DNA of 64,000 nucleotides, taken from positions 2,108,001 through 2,172,000 of the forward strand of contig NZ_WUAG01000001.1 in assembly GCF_009828855.1 (NCBI RefSeq), written 5' to 3'. The position numbers and the translations under genes are program-made. Below are positions 19,646 through 29,049 of this stretch, in pieces. Under the pieces are notes generated by a model. It saw only the letters and a list, made by a program, of their open reading frames with translations, was not told where the DNA came from and made no database searches. The DNA is from Psychromonas sp. L1A2. GTDB taxonomy: Bacteria > Pseudomonadota > Gammaproteobacteria > Enterobacterales > Psychromonadaceae. Each line of letters opens with the position of its first letter. The stretch's first letter is position 1.

Positions 19646-22114
19646 TCAACTAATTCTAGCAAGTAATTTTTTTACTTCTTTAAGTTTATCTTCTGGCGCG
19701 CTTTCTAAAAGTTTAGTTAATATATCCTTTGCACCTTCTTTTTCATCTATTTCTAAATAAGCGTGCGCTAAATCCAACTGCGCAGCAACACCATCAGCAT
19801 CGGTATCAAATTCAGCAAATGAATCGACTACGTCAGGAAACTCATCTAATCCGAATTCTAGATTAAAGTCTTCTTCAGTAACATCGCTTGCTTCATCACC
19901 TGTTAGTAAGGTATCAATATCTATGAAGCCTTTATCATCATTTTTGTCGAAACTTGGTAATGCAACATCTTCATTAAATGCACCACTACTCAACTGCTTT
20001 GCTAATGTATCAGCGTCAACTTCTTCAACATCATCAGATAACGCTTCAACGTCTGTTTCAATATCAGATGTAATATCTTTATCAGCAGTTTCAGATAATG
20101 CTTCAACATCGGTTTCTAAATCTGTTGCAATGTCTTCAACTGTTTCAGTTACCGCTTCAACTTCAGCGTCTAAATCTGGTGCAATGTCTTCAACTGTTTC
20201 AGTTACCGCTTCAACTTCAGCGTCTAAATTTGGTGCAACGTCTTCAACTGTTTCAGTTACCGCTTCAACGTCAGCATCTATATCTGATGTGACTTCTTCA
20301 ACTGTTTCCGATACCGCTTCAACTTCAGCGTCTAAATCTGGTGCAACTTCTTCAACTGTTTCCGATACCGCTTCAACTTCAGCGTCTAAATCTGTTGCAA
20401 CTTCTTCAACTGTTTCAGTTACCGCTTCAACGTCAGCATCTATATCTGATGTAACTTCTTCAACTGTTTCAGTTATTGCTTCAACATCGGTTTCTAAATC
20501 TGTTGCAACGTCTTCAACGGTTTCAGATACCGTTTCAACGTCAGCGTCTAAATCTGGTGTAACTTCGTCACTTTCTTCTGGTATATCAAGCTCAATAGGT
20601 TCCTGTTCGCTCTCAGAGAAAGTAGGATCTACCTCTTCTATTTCGTCGGCAGAAGATTCTGTTGTTATTTCTTGTTCAACACCATTATTTTCTTCAAGCT
20701 CTGCTTGTGCAAGTTCAGACTCCCATTGTGCTGCTAAATCTAAGTCTTTTTGGTCAGTACCTTCTAAATTTAAATCAGCTTCTGATAAATCAATGACATC
20801 ATCTGAACCATCAATCATGGCATCAAGGTCAAAGTCTAAATCATTTGTATTAATTTCTTCAAGCTCATTCTCTGAAGTACCTTGATCGATTAATTCAGTA
20901 TCGATTACCTCTTCGACTTCATTTATTTGTTCGCCTGTGTTTTCTTCAACGATACTTTGTTCAATACCATTATCTTCAGCGTTGCTACCATCCATTAATG
21001 TAGTTTCAGGTTCATCCGTTGAAACATCTACTATAAAGTCACTGTCTTCTTGCTCTTCAGATAAAGGCTGTATATCTAAATCATCATCTAATAACGTATC
21101 AAACTCGCTTTTTTCTTCACTTAAAATTGCTGTAGATTCAGCCAGCTCTTGTTGGCGTAACGCTAGTTCACGTTTAGATTTTAGGCGTAAAATAAGTAGG
21201 AATATGCCTGTTAATAATAACAATGGAAATAAAATGGCAAAACTCAACATGGAAGTTGATGAGCTAATGACACGTAAAATTGTATTTAAAATGCCAGGAC
21301 CACTGAATGGGGGCTCTTCAATAGCATCAATTTGAGCTTTATATTGATCAATAATTGCTTGTAGCTCTTTCTGTACCTTTACATCTTTTGCTACTTGTTC
21401 TGAAAGTGATGTAATTTGGTCACTTAAAGGTTGTAATTTTAGTTTTAAACGTTGGTTCGCTTCAGTTGCAACAATCAACTGTTCATTAAGTAATTCAAGT
21501 TCTTTTTCTTGATCTGCCACTTGTAATTCATTTCGAATTAAAGTCAGCTGTTTATCTTCTAAATCTTTTTTCAATAGATCAGTATTTGGCTCATCAATAG
21601 GAACAAACGACGTCTCTACTTTTTTAGAAACATCAACCTGTACTGGCTGAACTGTCGTAATTACGCGAGGTTTAGGTTCGGGCTTAGTTATTTGACTTAC
21701 TTTAGGTGTCGGTTTTAATAGTGCATAAGCTTCAGTATTTGATTGTTGTGCAATAAGTGCTGGACTGGGTATATTGATTACTGATGACTCAATTATTTTA
21801 TTGATATCACCCTGACGAAAAGCAGAAGGATTAGATTTGTAAATAGCCGCTAAGGTTTGATAAACAGATACATTATTATTAGGACGGAGCTTAGTTGCAA
21901 TTGACCATAATGTTTCAGAACTTTTGATTGGTCCATATTTAGTTGGCGTATTTATTTGTGTAACAGAGGAAGCCGTAGAGGCAGGGATTGCTTCAACTGT
22001 TTGTTGTTGTGGTGATTGAATTTCATCATTAGGTCCAATTAACTCAACGCTTTGTACAGGCACACTAAAAAATAACGGTGAACAACAAACAAGACCAAGT
22101 AAAATGCGATTCAT
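19646..22114 (-). CDS. fimV: FimV/HubP-type polar landmark protein
   Basis: An 822-residue protein with FimV order: signal peptide (about 1-20, LLGLVCCSPLFFSVPVQS), a periplasmic LysM-like segment (about 57-115, SSETLWSIATKLRPNNNVSVYQTLAAIYKSNPSAF, split by its loop), a coiled coil (about 180-255), one membrane helix (about 283-308), a very acidic cytoplasmic region, and the C-terminal FimV TPR cap (AYLEIDEKEGAKDILTKLLESAP). Family members bind peptidoglycan and organise chemotaxis, flagellar, type IV pilus and chromosome-origin proteins at the cell pole. The acidic part contains about nine to ten tandem 18-residue repeats (see separate entry). The next genes, usg and pdxB, keep the usual order. 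Confidence 0.9.
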   Translation of the reverse strand: MNRILLGLVCCSPLFFSVPVQSVELIGPNDEIQSPQQQTVEAIPASTASSVTQINTPTKYGPIKSSETLWSIATKLRPNNNVSVYQTLAAIYKSNPSAFRQGDINKIIESSVINIPSPALIAQQSNTEAYALLKPTPKVSQITKPEPKPRVITTVQPVQVDVSKKVETSFVPIDEPNTDLLKKDLEDKQLTLIRNELQVADQEKELELLNEQLIVATEANQRLKLKLQPLSDQITSLSEQVAKDVKVQKELQAIIDQYKAQIDAIEEPPFSGPGILNTILRVISSSTSMLSFAILFPLLLLTGIFLLILRLKSKRELALRQQELAESTAILSEEKSEFDTLLDDDLDIQPLSEEQEDSDFIVDVSTDEPETTLMDGSNAEDNGIEQSIVEENTGEQINEVEEVIDTELIDQGTSENELEEINTNDLDFDLDAMIDGSDDVIDLSEADLNLEGTDQKDLDLAAQWESELAQAELEENNGVEQEITTESSADEIEEVDPTFSESEQEPIELDIPEESDEVTPDLDADVETVSETVEDVATDLETDVEAITETVEEVTSDIDADVEAVTETVEEVATDLDAEVEAVSETVEEVAPDLDAEVEAVSETVEEVTSDIDADVEAVTETVEDVAPNLDAEVEAVTETVEDIAPDLDAEVEAVTETVEDIATDLETDVEALSETADKDITSDIETDVEALSDDVEEVDADTLAKQLSSGAFNEDVALPSFDKNDDKGFIDIDTLLTGDEASDVTEEDFNLEFGLDEFPDVVDSFAEFDTDADGVAAQLDLAHAYLEIDEKEGAKDILTKLLESAPEDKLKEVKKLLARIS
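20045..20575 (-). repeat. 54-bp tandem repeats inside fimV
   Basis: About nine to ten head-to-tail 54-bp units encode variants of DAEVEAVTETVEDVAPDL. Many neighbouring units differ by only one to three bases, which points to recent unequal exchange or slippage. All units keep the reading frame. Copy number is likely to vary between strains. Confidence 0.9.
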
Positions 22115-22238
22115 AAACGATCCTTGTGAGGGAAAAGCAAAACAATATTATGTATATAATAAACTAGGACAATCAATAGAAGATCTTTTAAAACAAGTGA
22201 AAAGGCTAGATTTGAGATCTAGCCCATCAAAATACTAC

Positions 22239-23252
22239 TTATAAGTAAGTATAGGCTAACTTTTCCATTACTAACACTGCATTTGTTGCAATACCATAAT
22301 GAACATTGTCTGCACAGACCCACATATTAATACCTGCTGCATCACACGTATCTTTACGTAAACGTCCAACATGTACTTCAACATTACCAACAACATCATC
22401 GATCATATTTGCATAATCGCCAACAGATTCAGCCAATACAATATTGTCACTATGATGTAATGCATTAGCCACTTCTTCAAGCTCTACTGGATAATGTGTA
22501 ACAATATGGACGGCTTGTGAACAACCATAAAACATTGGAACAACCACCTGTGTAGTTGAAACCACCATTTCAGGGTCGTTTAATAAACGTCTTGTTTCAG
22601 CAGCTAAACGTAGTTCAGAAAAAGTAATACCATCTTCGTTAAATTCATCAATCTGCGGAACAATATTGAAAGCGATTTGTTGTTTAAATCTTTTTTGTTC
22701 GATACCTTTAGCATTCAATAAAAGTGCAGTTTCACTCGCTAAAGCACTAACACCGACTTTGCCAATACATGATACTGATTGATAACCTGCAACAGTCACA
22801 CGTTTAATACCAACTTCTTGATGTATTTGTTTAATAGCCAATGTCAGTTGTGCTGTTTCAGGGCTTGGAATAGCGATAATATTTGATTCACTGTAACGCG
22901 CAATATTATCATCGTTAATACCCATTTGTACTAAAGGTACCGCAGCATCTTCTAAATAATAGCCACTGATATCGATAACAACACAATGCTCTTTTGCAAT
23001 CGGAATCCATTGCTGTGCAACATCTCGATCAGCAAGAAATAATGCGATATCAACTTGTTGCCAATCAAATGAGTCAATTTCTAATACATCAACTGGTTTA
23101 CCTGAATACATAAGAGAAGTAGTTTCTGACTCTCCAATACTTAAAGGAAAAATGTTATTAATGGCAAAATCACGTTTTAATAACACTTCTAAAGTCGTTT
23201 CAATACAACCATCAATTTCACCAATAAGTGCAATATTATATTCTTTGTTCAT
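22239..23252 (-). CDS. usg: USG-1, aspartate-semialdehyde dehydrogenase-like protein
   Basis: A 337-residue protein with the two-domain fold of aspartate-semialdehyde dehydrogenase: an N-terminal nucleotide-binding part (IALIGEIDGCIETTLEVLLKRD) and a dimerisation domain with VPMFYGCSQAVHIVT. The region normally holding the catalytic cysteine of Asd is VSCIGKVGVSAL rather than NCST-type, as in USG-1 proteins, so dehydrogenase activity on aspartate semialdehyde is not expected. Its true role is unknown. It follows pdxB by 9 bases and precedes fimV, as in other gammaproteobacteria, so pdxB-usg form an operon. Confidence 0.88.
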   Translation of the reverse strand: MNKEYNIALIGEIDGCIETTLEVLLKRDFAINNIFPLSIGESETTSLMYSGKPVDVLEIDSFDWQQVDIALFLADRDVAQQWIPIAKEHCVVIDISGYYLEDAAVPLVQMGINDDNIARYSESNIIAIPSPETAQLTLAIKQIHQEVGIKRVTVAGYQSVSCIGKVGVSALASETALLLNAKGIEQKRFKQQIAFNIVPQIDEFNEDGITFSELRLAAETRRLLNDPEMVVSTTQVVVPMFYGCSQAVHIVTHYPVELEEVANALHHSDNIVLAESVGDYANMIDDVVGNVEVHVGRLRKDTCDAAGINMWVCADNVHYGIATNAVLVMEKLAYTYL

Positions 23253-23261
23253 GTTGACCTT

Positions 23262-24401
23262 TTATTTATTTTTAACGGTAAAACCAATTTTGTTCAAATT
23301 GATTATTTGAGAATTCTGATGGGTAGGATCAGTAAAATTAAGCGAAAGTGTAGAAAGCTCTCTTCGTTCAGGATAATTTTTACGCATTTGATCAAAACCA
23401 TTTATTTGATTAACTTTACTTCTGAATAAGGCATCATCTCTTCGCACATCATATATCAAATGTACTAAAGATTTTAATAATTCTGAGGTTAAAGGTGATT
23501 GAATATCAGTTTGGCTAATCTTAGCTTTGACCATAAAGTCAGTGCTAGTTAAAATGGCTTCAGTTTTTAATTGTTTAGATAGCGCTTGATAGAGCATTTC
23601 TGTACCACGCACTCGTCCATCTAAACTATAACCAGCAATATGTGGCGTCGCTAATGCGACGAACGGCAATAAAGCTTGCTCAATATTGGGTTCATTTTCC
23701 CACACATCTAACACTAATGTAGGGGCTTTGCGTTCTATTGCTAACTTCAATAACGCTTGGTTATCTATCACCTCACCACGACAAGCATTAATCAATATTT
23801 GTTGTGGGTTAAGTTGCTGCAATACTGTTTCATTGAATAGATGAAACGTTTTAAATGGGCCTTGCATTGTTTTAGGCACATGCAACGAGATAATATCTGA
23901 TTGTAAAACCTCAGAAAAGTCACAGAACTCTCTGCTGTCTCCTGATACTTGTAAAGGAGGATCGTATAATTTGCAACTAACACCAAGCCCTGTTAAACAT
24001 TGATAAACAGCACTACCTGTGTTGCCTGCACCAACAATAGCAACGGTTTTATTGATTAACTCAAATTGTTTACTTTCAGCTAATACTAATAAAGCGCTTA
24101 ATACATATTCACCGACTGATATTTTATTACAGCCAGGTGCACTGCTAAATGCAATGTTGCGTTTAGTTAAGTAATCTAAATCAATATGATCAGTACCAAT
24201 CGTAGCGGTACCAACAAACTTAATGTTTTCATTTAGGCTTAATAGCGTTTGATCAACTTTTGTGATCGACCGAACTAATAATATATCTGCATCTTTTACT
24301 TGTTCAGGCGTTACATTACGTCCAGAAAAAGTAATTATTTCTCCAAAAGATCCAAAGAAATCTTTACCGTAAGGAACATTTTCATCAATGTAAATTTTCA
24401 T
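23262..24401 (-). CDS. pdxB: Erythronate-4-phosphate dehydrogenase
   Basis: Second step of DXP-dependent pyridoxal 5'-phosphate synthesis: oxidises 4-phosphoerythronate to 2-oxo-3-hydroxy-4-phosphobutanoate. The 379-residue protein (E. coli 378) is a D-2-hydroxyacid dehydrogenase. It has the start MKIYIDENVPYGKDFFGSFG, the NAD motif VAIVGAGNTGSAVYQCL (about 116-132), the catalytic region LINACRGEVIDNQAL, the Glu in VWENEPNI and the His in TPHIAGYSLDGRVRGTEM. The C-terminal PdxB dimerisation domain is present. First gene of the pdxB-usg pair. Confidence 0.95.
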   Translation of the reverse strand: MKIYIDENVPYGKDFFGSFGEIITFSGRNVTPEQVKDADILLVRSITKVDQTLLSLNENIKFVGTATIGTDHIDLDYLTKRNIAFSSAPGCNKISVGEYVLSALLVLAESKQFELINKTVAIVGAGNTGSAVYQCLTGLGVSCKLYDPPLQVSGDSREFCDFSEVLQSDIISLHVPKTMQGPFKTFHLFNETVLQQLNPQQILINACRGEVIDNQALLKLAIERKAPTLVLDVWENEPNIEQALLPFVALATPHIAGYSLDGRVRGTEMLYQALSKQLKTEAILTSTDFMVKAKISQTDIQSPLTSELLKSLVHLIYDVRRDDALFRSKVNQINGFDQMRKNYPERRELSTLSLNFTDPTHQNSQIINLNKIGFTVKNK

Positions 24402-24428
24402 TATTTATCCTGACTTATAACCAAACGA

Positions 24429-24455
24429 AAAAAAGGAGCCAAGGCTCCTTTTTTA
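24429..24455. terminator. Terminator after fabB
   Basis: AAAAAAGGAGCC-AA-GGCTCCTTTTTT, a near-perfect inverted repeat with A and T runs. On the minus strand it follows fabB by about 17 bases and separates it from pdxB. Confidence 0.88.
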
Positions 24456-24471
24456 TGCATTAAACGACATC

Positions 24472-25686
24472 TTATTTGAAACGTTTAAATACTAATGTTG
24501 CATTTGTTCCACCAAAACCAAAACTATTAGACATAACGATATCTAATTTAGCTGCTTCAGGTTTGTTTTTAACAATTGGAAGATTAACTGCTTTTTCATC
24601 AACTTCATCGATATTACATGAAGCAGAAATAAAATCATTTTCCATCATTAATAAACTGTAAATAGCTTCATGAACACCAGCCGCACCTAATGAATGGCCA
24701 GTTTGAGATTTAGTAGAGCTAATCTTTGGGGCACCATCAGCGAATACAATGTTAATCGCTTCTAACTCTTTAACATCACCAACCGGTGTTGATGTACCAT
24801 GAGTGTTTAAGTAATCAACTTTACCTTCAACTGTTGAAAGTGCTTGTTGCATACAACGTACCGCGCCTTCACCAGATGGAGCAACCATGTCGTAGCCGTC
24901 AGAAGTTGCACCATAACCTACGATTTCACCGTAAATTTTAGCACCACGAGCAAGTGCATGCTCAAGTTCTTCAACAACAACCATGCCGCCGCCGCCTGAG
25001 ATTACAAAACCATCACGTTTTGTATCATAAGTACGAGATGCTTTATCAGGCGTTTCATTATATTTACTTGAAAGTGCGCCCATCGCATCAAACTCACAAG
25101 CCATTGTCCAATCTAACTCTTCACCACCACCGGCGAAAACAATATCTTGTTTGCCAAGTTGGATTTGCTCAAGAGCGTGACCAATACAATGTGAACTCGT
25201 TGCACAAGCAGAGCTCATTGAGTAGTTGATACCTTTAATTTTAAATGGTGTAGCTACGCAAGCAGAGGTAGTACTCGCCATAGTACGAGGAACCATATAA
25301 GGGCCAACACGACGTACGCCTTTATCTTTCATGATTTGGCATGCATCAACTTGGTTTTTTGAAGAACCACCACCAGAGCCGGCTACTAAACCAGTACGCA
25401 CATTTGAAACCATGTCTTCTGGTAAATTAGCATCAGCAACTGCTTGTTGCATTGACAAATAAGTGTATGCAGCTGCATCACCCATGAAACGCATTACTTT
25501 ACGGTCAATATGCTCAGAAGGATTGATCTTTAAATCACCCCAAACTTGGCTACGCATTCCCACTTCTTTGAATTGCTCAGAAAATGTAATGCCTGACTGG
25601 CCACTTTTAAGTGATGCTAAAACTTCTTCTTTATTGTTACCAATACTAGAAACAATACCGATACCTGTAATTACTGCTCTTTTCAT
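24472..25686 (-). CDS. fabB: 3-oxoacyl-ACP synthase I (KAS I)
   Basis: Condenses acyl-ACP with malonyl-ACP, and is essential for elongating the cis-3-decenoyl-ACP made by FabA. The protein has 404 residues, matching FabB (406 in E. coli). The Cys-His-His triad is visible as [12 protein letters not shown] (nucleophile Cys), [10 protein letters not shown] (His) and TGHSLGAAG (His); [18 protein letters not shown] is the typical start. It lies divergent to mnmC as in E. coli, across about 110 bases. Confidence 0.96.
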   Translation of the reverse strand: MKRAVITGIGIVSSIGNNKEEVLASLKSGQSGITFSEQFKEVGMRSQVWGDLKINPSEHIDRKVMRFMGDAAAYTYLSMQQAVADANLPEDMVSNVRTGLVAGSGGGSSKNQVDACQIMKDKGVRRVGPYMVPRTMASTTSACVATPFKIKGINYSMSSACATSSHCIGHALEQIQLGKQDIVFAGGGEELDWTMACEFDAMGALSSKYNETPDKASRTYDTKRDGFVISGGGGMVVVEELEHALARGAKIYGEIVGYGATSDGYDMVAPSGEGAVRCMQQALSTVEGKVDYLNTHGTSTPVGDVKELEAINIVFADGAPKISSTKSQTGHSLGAAGVHEAIYSLLMMENDFISASCNIDEVDEKAVNLPIVKNKPEAAKLDIVMSNSFGFGGTNATLVFKRFK

Positions 25687-25798
25687 TATTAAGCCTTTAT
25701 TGCTTGAGGGACTAATTATATGATCATCAAGTGTGAACCAATTTTCTTAAATCAACCTGACTTTATAGAATATGATCGCATATATAGAGGAATATAAC

Positions 25799-27844
25799 TT
25801 GTCTCAAGCTAAAAACAATATAATTAAGCAATCACAACTTTACTGGTCAGATCAGTTAGAAGCACATTCAAACCAATTTGATAGCGCTTATTTTAACAAA
25901 GATGAAGCAATTAACATATCTCAATATGTATTTTGTGAAGGTAATTTATTACCTCAAAGGTGGAAATCGTTTACGAGCGAGCAATTCTGTATTGTTGAAA
26001 TGGGTTTTGGTAGTGCTTTTAATTTTATTAATACTGCCCAACAGTTTTTAACTTTTACTCATAATCATTCAACTGCAGAACTGAAGCGCTTACATTACAT
26101 AAGTTTTGAACAATATCCTTTTAGTATTGAGGAACTTGAAAAAATACTACAATTTTTTCCACAGTTTGATAATTTGATAAAGTCACTTATTTCTCAGTAC
26201 CCAATGCAACTAATAGGTTGTCATCGTTTATCCTTTAATAACGGACAAATATTATTAGACTTATGGTTTGGGGATACTAATCAGCAACTCGATAAGATAA
26301 ATAAATGTCATGGTGGAATAGCTGACGCTTGGTTTCTAGATAAGCTTTATTTAAATAATGATTCAACCACCGAACATAAAACATTCTTTGAGAATATATA
26401 TAAACACTCGAAGCAACAGGCCACATTAGCAGTATCTACACCAACAGAAATGGTCAAAACATATTTAATCAATACAGGATTCAATATAAAAACCAGTAAA
26501 GGATATCAACACACAAACGCAATATTATTAGGTTGTATTGATATTGATCCCTCTAAAAATAATTCAACGCAATTAAACGTCTCTATTAAAGACATAGCTA
26601 TTATTGGCGGTGGCATTTCAGCCTTATGCACTGCATTGTCTTTGGCAAAACGAGGCAATAAAGTCACTATCTACACAAAAGACAGTGCATTAGGGTCTGG
26701 CGCATCGGGTAATTTACAAGGTGCTCTCTATCCTTTATTAAACCAACAGCATGATGAATTAGGTCAGTTATTTACGAATGCTTATTTATTTGCACTTAAT
26801 TTTTATAAAGATATTCATCATCAATACCCTTTCGCCCATCAATTTAATGGCGTGATCCAATTAGCCTACGATCAAAGCTCAACCAATAAGTTACACAAAA
26901 TACATAATGCTAATTTACCTGAGCAACTACTTCGTTGGACAACTCCTGAACAAACAGATCAACTTGCTGGATTAAGTATTGGCCACCCTGCTTTGTTTTA
27001 TCCTACAGGTGGGTGGTTAAGTCCGAGACAACTTATTATTGCTTTGCATAAAAAACTAAATGAATTTAGTAATATAACGATTCACTATCACCATCAAATT
27101 AACACATTTACTGAACAACCAAGTTTAAACGAGCCCCCATCTAGTGCAACTGAATGGATGTTAGAAGCAGAAGTAACTAATACATTAAATTCAAATAATG
27201 AATTAAAAGAATATAAACATAACACGTTAGTGATTGCAGCTGGATTTGATACTTTAAAGTTTGAGCAATGCCGAGCTGTGCCGTTATCAGCTGCGCGCGG
27301 TCAAGTAAGTCATATTAAGACCAACTCTGCACTGTCCCCATTAAAACGAACGCTTTGCCATGAAGGTTATTTGACGCCTGATATTAACGGCGAGCATTGT
27401 ATGGGCGCGACCTTTAAACGTCATGATCAAGATATTAAATATCGAGAGTCAGAACAAACAGACAATCATCAGAAACTCAAAAAGTGTATTGCAAATAAAC
27501 CTTGGGTAGACTCCATTATTGTTAATGACCAAGCTCATATAGGTGTACGCTGTACAACAAGAGATCATTTCCCTTACGTCGGGGCATTAACTGATTACGA
27601 TCAACTGAAACACGATTATCAACTTGGTAAGACAACTACCGAAAACATAAAAACATTATCAGACGTTTTTTTATTAACAGGATTAGGATCGCGCGGATTG
27701 TGCAGTGCACCTTTATTAGCAGAATTATTAGCTAGCGAAATTAATAATGAAAGTTTGCCTGTAGATAAAAATATATATAAAAAGGTGCAAATTCCACGAC
27801 AATGGATAAACTATATACGTAAAAACAAACCCTTAAAAGATTAA
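25799..27844 (+). CDS. mnmC: tRNA 5-methylaminomethyl-2-thiouridine enzyme MnmC, with diverged methyltransferase half
   Basis: Bifunctional MnmC removes the carboxymethyl group from cmnm5U34 (FAD-dependent C-terminal domain) and then methylates nm5U (SAM-dependent N-terminal domain) in tRNA anticodons. The FAD half looks intact: IAIIGGGISALCTALSLAKR, GSGASGNLQGALYPLL and the C-terminal GLGSRGLCSAPLLAE. In the N-terminal half, the SAM motif GFGTGLNF reads GFGSAFNF, the DGFAPAKNP loop reads LDKLYLNND, and the usual GFGRKREM near its end is replaced by GYQHTNAI. The start is placed at TTG 25799, 6 bases after GAGGAA; an in-frame ATG at 25772 has no ribosome-binding site. Divergent from fabB. Confidence 0.88.
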   Translation: MSQAKNNIIKQSQLYWSDQLEAHSNQFDSAYFNKDEAINISQYVFCEGNLLPQRWKSFTSEQFCIVEMGFGSAFNFINTAQQFLTFTHNHSTAELKRLHYISFEQYPFSIEELEKILQFFPQFDNLIKSLISQYPMQLIGCHRLSFNNGQILLDLWFGDTNQQLDKINKCHGGIADAWFLDKLYLNNDSTTEHKTFFENIYKHSKQQATLAVSTPTEMVKTYLINTGFNIKTSKGYQHTNAILLGCIDIDPSKNNSTQLNVSIKDIAIIGGGISALCTALSLAKRGNKVTIYTKDSALGSGASGNLQGALYPLLNQQHDELGQLFTNAYLFALNFYKDIHHQYPFAHQFNGVIQLAYDQSSTNKLHKIHNANLPEQLLRWTTPEQTDQLAGLSIGHPALFYPTGGWLSPRQLIIALHKKLNEFSNITIHYHHQINTFTEQPSLNEPPSSATEWMLEAEVTNTLNSNNELKEYKHNTLVIAAGFDTLKFEQCRAVPLSAARGQVSHIKTNSALSPLKRTLCHEGYLTPDINGEHCMGATFKRHDQDIKYRESEQTDNHQKLKKCIANKPWVDSIIVNDQAHIGVRCTTRDHFPYVGALTDYDQLKHDYQLGKTTTENIKTLSDVFLLTGLGSRGLCSAPLLAELLASEINNESLPVDKNIYKKVQIPRQWINYIRKNKPLKD

Positions 27845-27998
27845 AAAGTAGGCTGTTTATACATAAATTAGTAGTAATTAGAAGTGAGCTCAGGATTGGA
27901 CTTTGTTAAAAGCACAATTTACGGTAATCTACTGCTCCGGTTTAAGGGTTGAATAAAATGGTCCTTTTTAAAAAATTAAAGAGAAAAATTGCAGCTTA

Positions 27999-29048
27999 AT
28001 GAAATATTCCCGCGTTTATATTAATAGCATGGCTTATCAACTAGCCCCAGAAGTGGTTACAAGTAAAGATTTAGAATCTCGCCTGGCACCTTTGTATCAA
28101 AAACTACGAATTCCTGCTGGCCAGCTAGCCGCATTAACTGGAATTGAAGAAAGAAGATGGTGGCCAAGTGATCACCGTTTATCCGACGGTGCAATAGAAG
28201 CGGCTAAAAAATCATTAGATGAAACAGGCATCAATGTCGATGATATTGGTGCAGTTGTCTACACTGGCGTTTGTCGTGATCAACACGAGCCTGCTACCGC
28301 TTGTCGAATTGCTGCAGAATTAGGTGTTAATAGAAGCACTGCCATTTATGATATTAGTAACGCATGTTTAGGTGTGTTATCAGGTATATTAGACATCGCA
28401 AATCGCATTGAATTAGGCCAAATTAAAGCTGGTTTAGTAGTTTCATGTGAATCTGCTCGTCATATTGTCGATATTACCATTGATAATATGCTGTCAAATC
28501 CTAGCATTCAAAATTTCTCTCAATCACTTGCGACTTTAACTGGTGGCTCTGGTGCTGTTGCAGTGTTATTGACCGATGGCTCATTACCACTTAAAAATGA
28601 TCGTCAGCATAAACTTTTAGGTGCAAGCCACCTTTCAGCACCAGAACATCATGATTTATGTAAATGGGGCTTACAAGAAGTAGGACTCAAATTACATCGT
28701 GAATTCATGCGTACTAATGCGGTACCTTTGCTTAAAGAAGGTGTTGCCTTAGCTTTAGATACATGGAAAAACTTTTTAACACAACAACAATGGACGATTG
28801 GCAGTGTTGATAAAGTAATATGTCATCAAGTTGGTTCTGCTAACCAAAAACAAGTGCTAGCAGCATTAGGTATTCCCACTGAAAAAGAATATCCAACGTT
28901 TCAATATTTAGGCAATATGGGCACAGTCTCGTTACCTGTAACAGCGGCATTGGCAGATGAACAAGGTTTCCTACAAAAAGGCAATAATGTCAGCTTTTTA
29001 GGAATAGGCAGCGGTTTGAATTGTATGATGCTTGGATTGGAGTGGTAG
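27999..29048 (+). CDS. oleA: OleA, thiolase-like acyl-CoA condensing enzyme
   Basis: First enzyme of long-chain olefin synthesis: non-decarboxylative Claisen condensation of two acyl-CoAs to a 2-alkyl-3-oxo acid. It is a thiolase-fold (FabH-like) protein of 349 residues with the nucleophile cysteine in DISNACLGVLSG (C123) and the OleA-specific glutamate in VCRDQHEPAT (E97), which separates it from FabH. A C-terminal CHQVGSANQKQ segment supplies the His. It heads the ole cluster with oleB and oleC, which follow almost without gaps. In related marine bacteria the substrates include polyunsaturated acyl chains giving a C31 nonaene; that product is inferred here. Confidence 0.93.
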   Translation: MKYSRVYINSMAYQLAPEVVTSKDLESRLAPLYQKLRIPAGQLAALTGIEERRWWPSDHRLSDGAIEAAKKSLDETGINVDDIGAVVYTGVCRDQHEPATACRIAAELGVNRSTAIYDISNACLGVLSGILDIANRIELGQIKAGLVVSCESARHIVDITIDNMLSNPSIQNFSQSLATLTGGSGAVAVLLTDGSLPLKNDRQHKLLGASHLSAPEHHDLCKWGLQEVGLKLHREFMRTNAVPLLKEGVALALDTWKNFLTQQQWTIGSVDKVICHQVGSANQKQVLAALGIPTEKEYPTFQYLGNMGTVSLPVTAALADEQGFLQKGNNVSFLGIGSGLNCMMLGLEW

Positions 29049-29049
29049 T

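Noticed and set aside
19923-20885. Long serine/threonine-rich open frame on the plus strand
   Set aside because: It is the antisense of the acidic repeats of fimV; the apparent Ser/Thr-rich repeats are the complement of GAA/GTT codons, and there is no ribosome-binding site.
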